DNA from: PALSA-607 sp036510735
Lineage (GTDB): Bacteria; Actinomycetota; Actinomycetes; Acidothermales; Acidothermaceae
Direction of reading: 5' to 3'
Length of the DNA: 7,266 nucleotides
Assembly (NCBI GenBank): GCA_036510735.1
Contig: DATCDK010000195.1
Coordinates: 1 to 7,266, forward strand
Positions 5,950-7,266 of the stretch are shown here, in pieces; position 1 is the stretch's first letter, and each line of letters begins with the position of its first letter. A model generated the notes under the pieces. That model saw only the letters and a program-made list of their open reading frames with translations, searched no databases and was not told the origin of the DNA. The position numbers and the translations under genes are program-made.

Positions 5950-5978
5950 AGGAACCGCACTCACAGCTGGCGCATCCT
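5950..5978 (+). promoter_or_regulatory. Weak candidate ECF-type promoter for the 5985 lipoprotein
   Basis: AGGAACC (5950-5956), 16 bases, then CATCCT (5973-5978). The -35 fits the ECF pattern, but the -10 has CAT where CGT is expected. Transcription would start about at the GTG (5985). This would make a leaderless message and would explain the lack of a good Shine-Dalgarno sequence. Confidence 0.25.
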
Positions 5979-5984
5979 AGGTAG

Positions 5985-6617
5985 GTGATCAGCATTGCTG
6001 GAAGCCGCACCCGGCTGTTGATCTGCGCAGCGGCGGTGCTTGTCGGCGTTGCCGGGTGCGCCTGTCGGACGGTCGCAGATACCACTGCTTCCGGTCCGCC
6101 GACTGCAACTACGCCCACGGTGGTCGCCTTAATGAGCTCGTTAGGCCCACCGCCGCCTGGGTTCGCGCCCGCTACAAGCTTCAGGAGGCTGACGGTTCCA
6201 GAGATCATGCCCGCGGCCGGAATTACTCCCGACGTTCCCGCAGCGGGCGCCGTGGCCACGATTACGCCGACCCAGGCCTACGTCGACAGCTGCACAACTG
6301 ACGGCGTATGTGACAAAGGCAGCGCGCCGACCATCCAACTCGCCGTCGTAACAGACCCCAATAGTGGGCAGGCCGCAGCCGGCGGCTCACTTACCCCGGT
6401 CATGGACCACACGCTGGCCTACGTGTTGACGTGGACGAACGTCCCCTGCGCACCAGCCGGCGCGCCCGTTGGCGCCACACCGACGCCAACGACCTGCACC
6501 CTGGTGGACTTCGTAGACGCGAACACCGGCAAGACTCTTTACGGACTAGACAAGAGCGGGCCCAACGATCTCAGCCCTGTTACGAGCCAAAGCCCAGCGA
6601 CTACTACGAAGCCTTGA
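5985..6617 (+). CDS. Secreted lipoprotein of unknown function
   Basis: The product has 210 residues from a GTG start. The signal SRTRLLICAAAVLVGVAGC has an ideal lipobox (VAGC, lipidated Cys25). A Thr/Pro-rich linker (30-60) precedes the exported domain. Cysteines at 103, 109, 155 and 171 could make two disulfides. Recognisable stretches are AYVDSCTTDGVCD, PTIQLAVVTDPNSG, HTLAYVLTWTNVPC and CTLVDFVDANTGKTLYG. The last, a strand followed by D-A-x-T-G and an aromatic, resembles the end of PepSY-type domains, but this is a weak hint and no family is assigned. Only a poor Shine-Dalgarno (TAGGTAG) touches the GTG, so translation may be leaderless. It is convergent with the small membrane-protein gene. 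Confidence 0.8.
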   Translation: MISIAGSRTRLLICAAAVLVGVAGCACRTVADTTASGPPTATTPTVVALMSSLGPPPPGFAPATSFRRLTVPEIMPAAGITPDVPAAGAVATITPTQAYVDSCTTDGVCDKGSAPTIQLAVVTDPNSGQAAAGGSLTPVMDHTLAYVLTWTNVPCAPAGAPVGATPTPTTCTLVDFVDANTGKTLYGLDKSGPNDLSPVTSQSPATTTKP

Positions 6618-6647
6618 TGAGCTTGCGCGCCACAACTGACGCCGGAG

Positions 6648-6683
6648 CGAAACGCGCACATTTGCCGCTGTGACGCGCGTTCG
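6648..6683. terminator. Hairpin between convergent genes, possible two-way terminator
   Basis: CGAAACGCGC (6648-6657) pairs with GCGCGTTCG (6675-6683) with a one-base bulge. Inside it, ACA (6658-6660) pairs with TGT (6669-6671), leaving an eight-base loop and a three-base bulge (GAC). The right arm lies in the dispersed repeat. Its place between two converging genes suggests termination, but there is no T-run on either side. Confidence 0.35.
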
Positions 6684-6692
6684 GTCGTGCCG
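6661..6692 (+). repeat. Dispersed intergenic repeat, copy 3
   Basis: TTTGCCGC, then TGT, then the 19-base core GACGCGCGTTCGGTCGTGC (6672-6690) and CG. Identity with copy 1 continues to 6692. The flanking AACGCGC (6651-6657) also aligns with AACGCAC before copy 1, so the true element may be about 42 bases long. Confidence 0.7.
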
Positions 6693-6716
6693 GTGGCAAC
6701 GCGTTGGGTCAGGAAC

Positions 6717-6941
6717 TCATCGGCGTGCGCGACGGCGGCCCATCCCGACCATCGTCGCGATAGAGCCAACCGCGAGGATTAGACCACCCAGTCCAAACAA
6801 CACGAACATGGCAGCCAGGAGTGACTGGGTGAGAAGGCCGATCACGATGGCCACGGCGAAGCTGCCGTAGATAAGAACACCGAGCAACGCCTGGCGCTTC
6901 TTGCTCAATCGCGGGGCGATGCTGTCCACACTGTCACTCAT
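6717..6941 (-). CDS. Small two-helix membrane protein
   Basis: The product has 74 residues. A hydrophilic N-terminus (MSDSVDSIAPRLSKKRQ) is followed by two hydrophobic segments (about 18-36 and 40-62) and an Arg-rich tail GRRRARR. By the positive-inside rule both ends should face the cytosol. No enzyme or transport motif is visible, and it is not one of the families I recognise. The ATG has only a weak Shine-Dalgarno (GGGT just upstream). The clean amphipathic/hydrophobic pattern and basic ends argue for a real gene. It converges with the 5985 lipoprotein gene. Confidence 0.65.
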   Translation of the reverse strand: MSDSVDSIAPRLSKKRQALLGVLIYGSFAVAIVIGLLTQSLLAAMFVLFGLGGLILAVGSIATMVGMGRRRARR

Positions 6942-7038
6942 ACCCGAATCGGACCGGGCGGCACCACTTGGACCCTCTGAAACGCTCGCCGGGGTGTGAG
7001 CAACCTCGGATGACGAACCTGCTCAACAACATCCTGTA

Positions 7039-7055
7039 ATGCCGCGTTGACGCGC
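7039..7055 (+). repeat. Dispersed intergenic repeat, copy 5 (5' half)
   Basis: ATGCCGCGTTGACGCGC is identical over 17 bases to 5854-5870, after which the sequence diverges. It lies about 100 bases upstream of the small membrane-protein gene. Confidence 0.6.
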
Positions 7056-7086
7056 ATCCTGCGCCTACGTCGGGGGCCTCGGGTCG

Positions 7087-7100
7087 CACGACGCGTCGTG
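7087..7100. repeat. Perfect 14-bp palindrome CACGACGCGTCGTG
   Basis: An uninterrupted dyad that begins 31 bases past the fifth repeat copy. It could be a regulator site; no gene it would control is visible nearby on the right. Confidence 0.4.
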
Positions 7101-7230
7101 AGACAGTTGCATTGTGAGACTGCTTCCCAGCGTGGTCGTGGACCTGCTCCCGAGTCGGCTGTGGACACCGGCGAATCTGTTCAGGTTGCCGGGTGGCGAT
7201 TGGCATTTCTGCGTGAAGTCCGGACCTAAT

Positions 7231-7251
7231 GATCAAGCGGTTCGCGTGATC
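7231..7251. repeat. Tight 21-base hairpin at the right edge
   Basis: GATCAAGCG (7231-7239) pairs with CGCGTGATC (7243-7251) around the loop GTT, with one mismatch. It may be a terminator or operator for a gene beyond the window. The preceding CCTAATGATC (7225-7234) also occurs at 5770-5779, next to the palindrome there. Confidence 0.4.
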
Positions 7252-7266
7252 GAGTGGCGGGGCCGT

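Larger units (their letters stand above)
5678..5984. other. Divergent intergenic region, 307 bases
   Basis: This stretch must carry the promoters of both flanking lipoprotein genes. It holds a strong Shine-Dalgarno for the left gene (5685-5691), the palindrome TGATCGATCA (5775-5784), a 12-base direct repeat CGGTCATGCCGC (5814-5825 and 5849-5860), one copy of the dispersed repeat (5854-5882), and a possible promoter close to the right gene. Short open frames here show no recognisable protein features. Confidence 0.5.
6942..7266. other. Gene-free stretch at the right edge, 325 bases
   Basis: I see no convincing gene here. Short frames on both strands (for example 7047-7229 on plus and 6934-7236 on minus) are Arg-rich and lack signals or motifs. 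The stretch holds a partial copy of the dispersed repeat, a 14-bp palindrome and a 21-base hairpin. It should also contain the promoter of the small membrane-protein gene, but no clear element stands out. Confidence 0.5.

Noticed and set aside
574..7055. CRISPR-like reading of the repeated 19-base core
   Set aside because: Copies are hundreds to thousands of bases apart with genes between them, not regularly spaced, and no cas gene is present.
6934..7236. Open frames at the right edge (6934-7236 minus, 7047-7229 plus)
   Set aside because: They have basic, low-complexity products, no signal or domain, and no good ribosome binding site. They also cover repeat and palindrome sequence.

Overview
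The window is G+C-rich DNA, roughly two thirds G+C by eye, and looks like an actinomycete (Actinomycetota) chromosome. The evidence is strong third-position G/C bias, GTG starts, Pro/Ser/Thr-rich linkers after lipoprotein signals, a SigE-type ECF sigma factor, and a secreted DUF1524/HNH lipoprotein of a kind common in that phylum. Genus cannot be fixed from sequence alone. No tRNA, rRNA, transposase, integrase or CRISPR array is visible.

Layout. 1-109: gene-free, with a perfect 22-bp palindrome. 170-553 (+): small lipoprotein. 628-2388 (-): large lipoprotein with a DUF1524 nuclease domain, a beta-rich middle and a C-terminal PDZ-like domain. 2385-3245 (-): lipoprotein translationally coupled to the nuclease gene. 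3420-4334 (-): single-pass membrane protein, the likely anti-sigma factor. 4327-4842 (-): ECF sigma factor. 5120-5677 (-): lipoprotein with four cysteines in its exported part. 5985-6617 (+): another lipoprotein. 6717-6941 (-): 74-residue two-helix membrane protein. 6942-7266: no convincing gene.

How it may work together. Five of the eight genes encode predicted lipoproteins, and two more encode membrane proteins. The only cytosolic protein is the ECF sigma factor, whose gene overlaps that of its membrane partner. An AACC/N16/CGT promoter-like pattern lies upstream of the sigma gene and also upstream of the coupled lipoprotein-nuclease pair, with a weaker version before the 5985 lipoprotein. 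A reasonable but unproven model is that a cell-surface signal, sensed by the extracytoplasmic domain of the membrane protein, releases the sigma factor. The sigma factor would then transcribe its own operon and the neighbouring lipoprotein operon.

The most notable non-coding structure is a short repeat present five times, always between genes and always in the same orientation (near 574, 3359, 5854, 6661 and 7039). Three copies share an identical 19-nt core. It fits no recognised feature class here and may be a genome-wide dispersed intergenic element.
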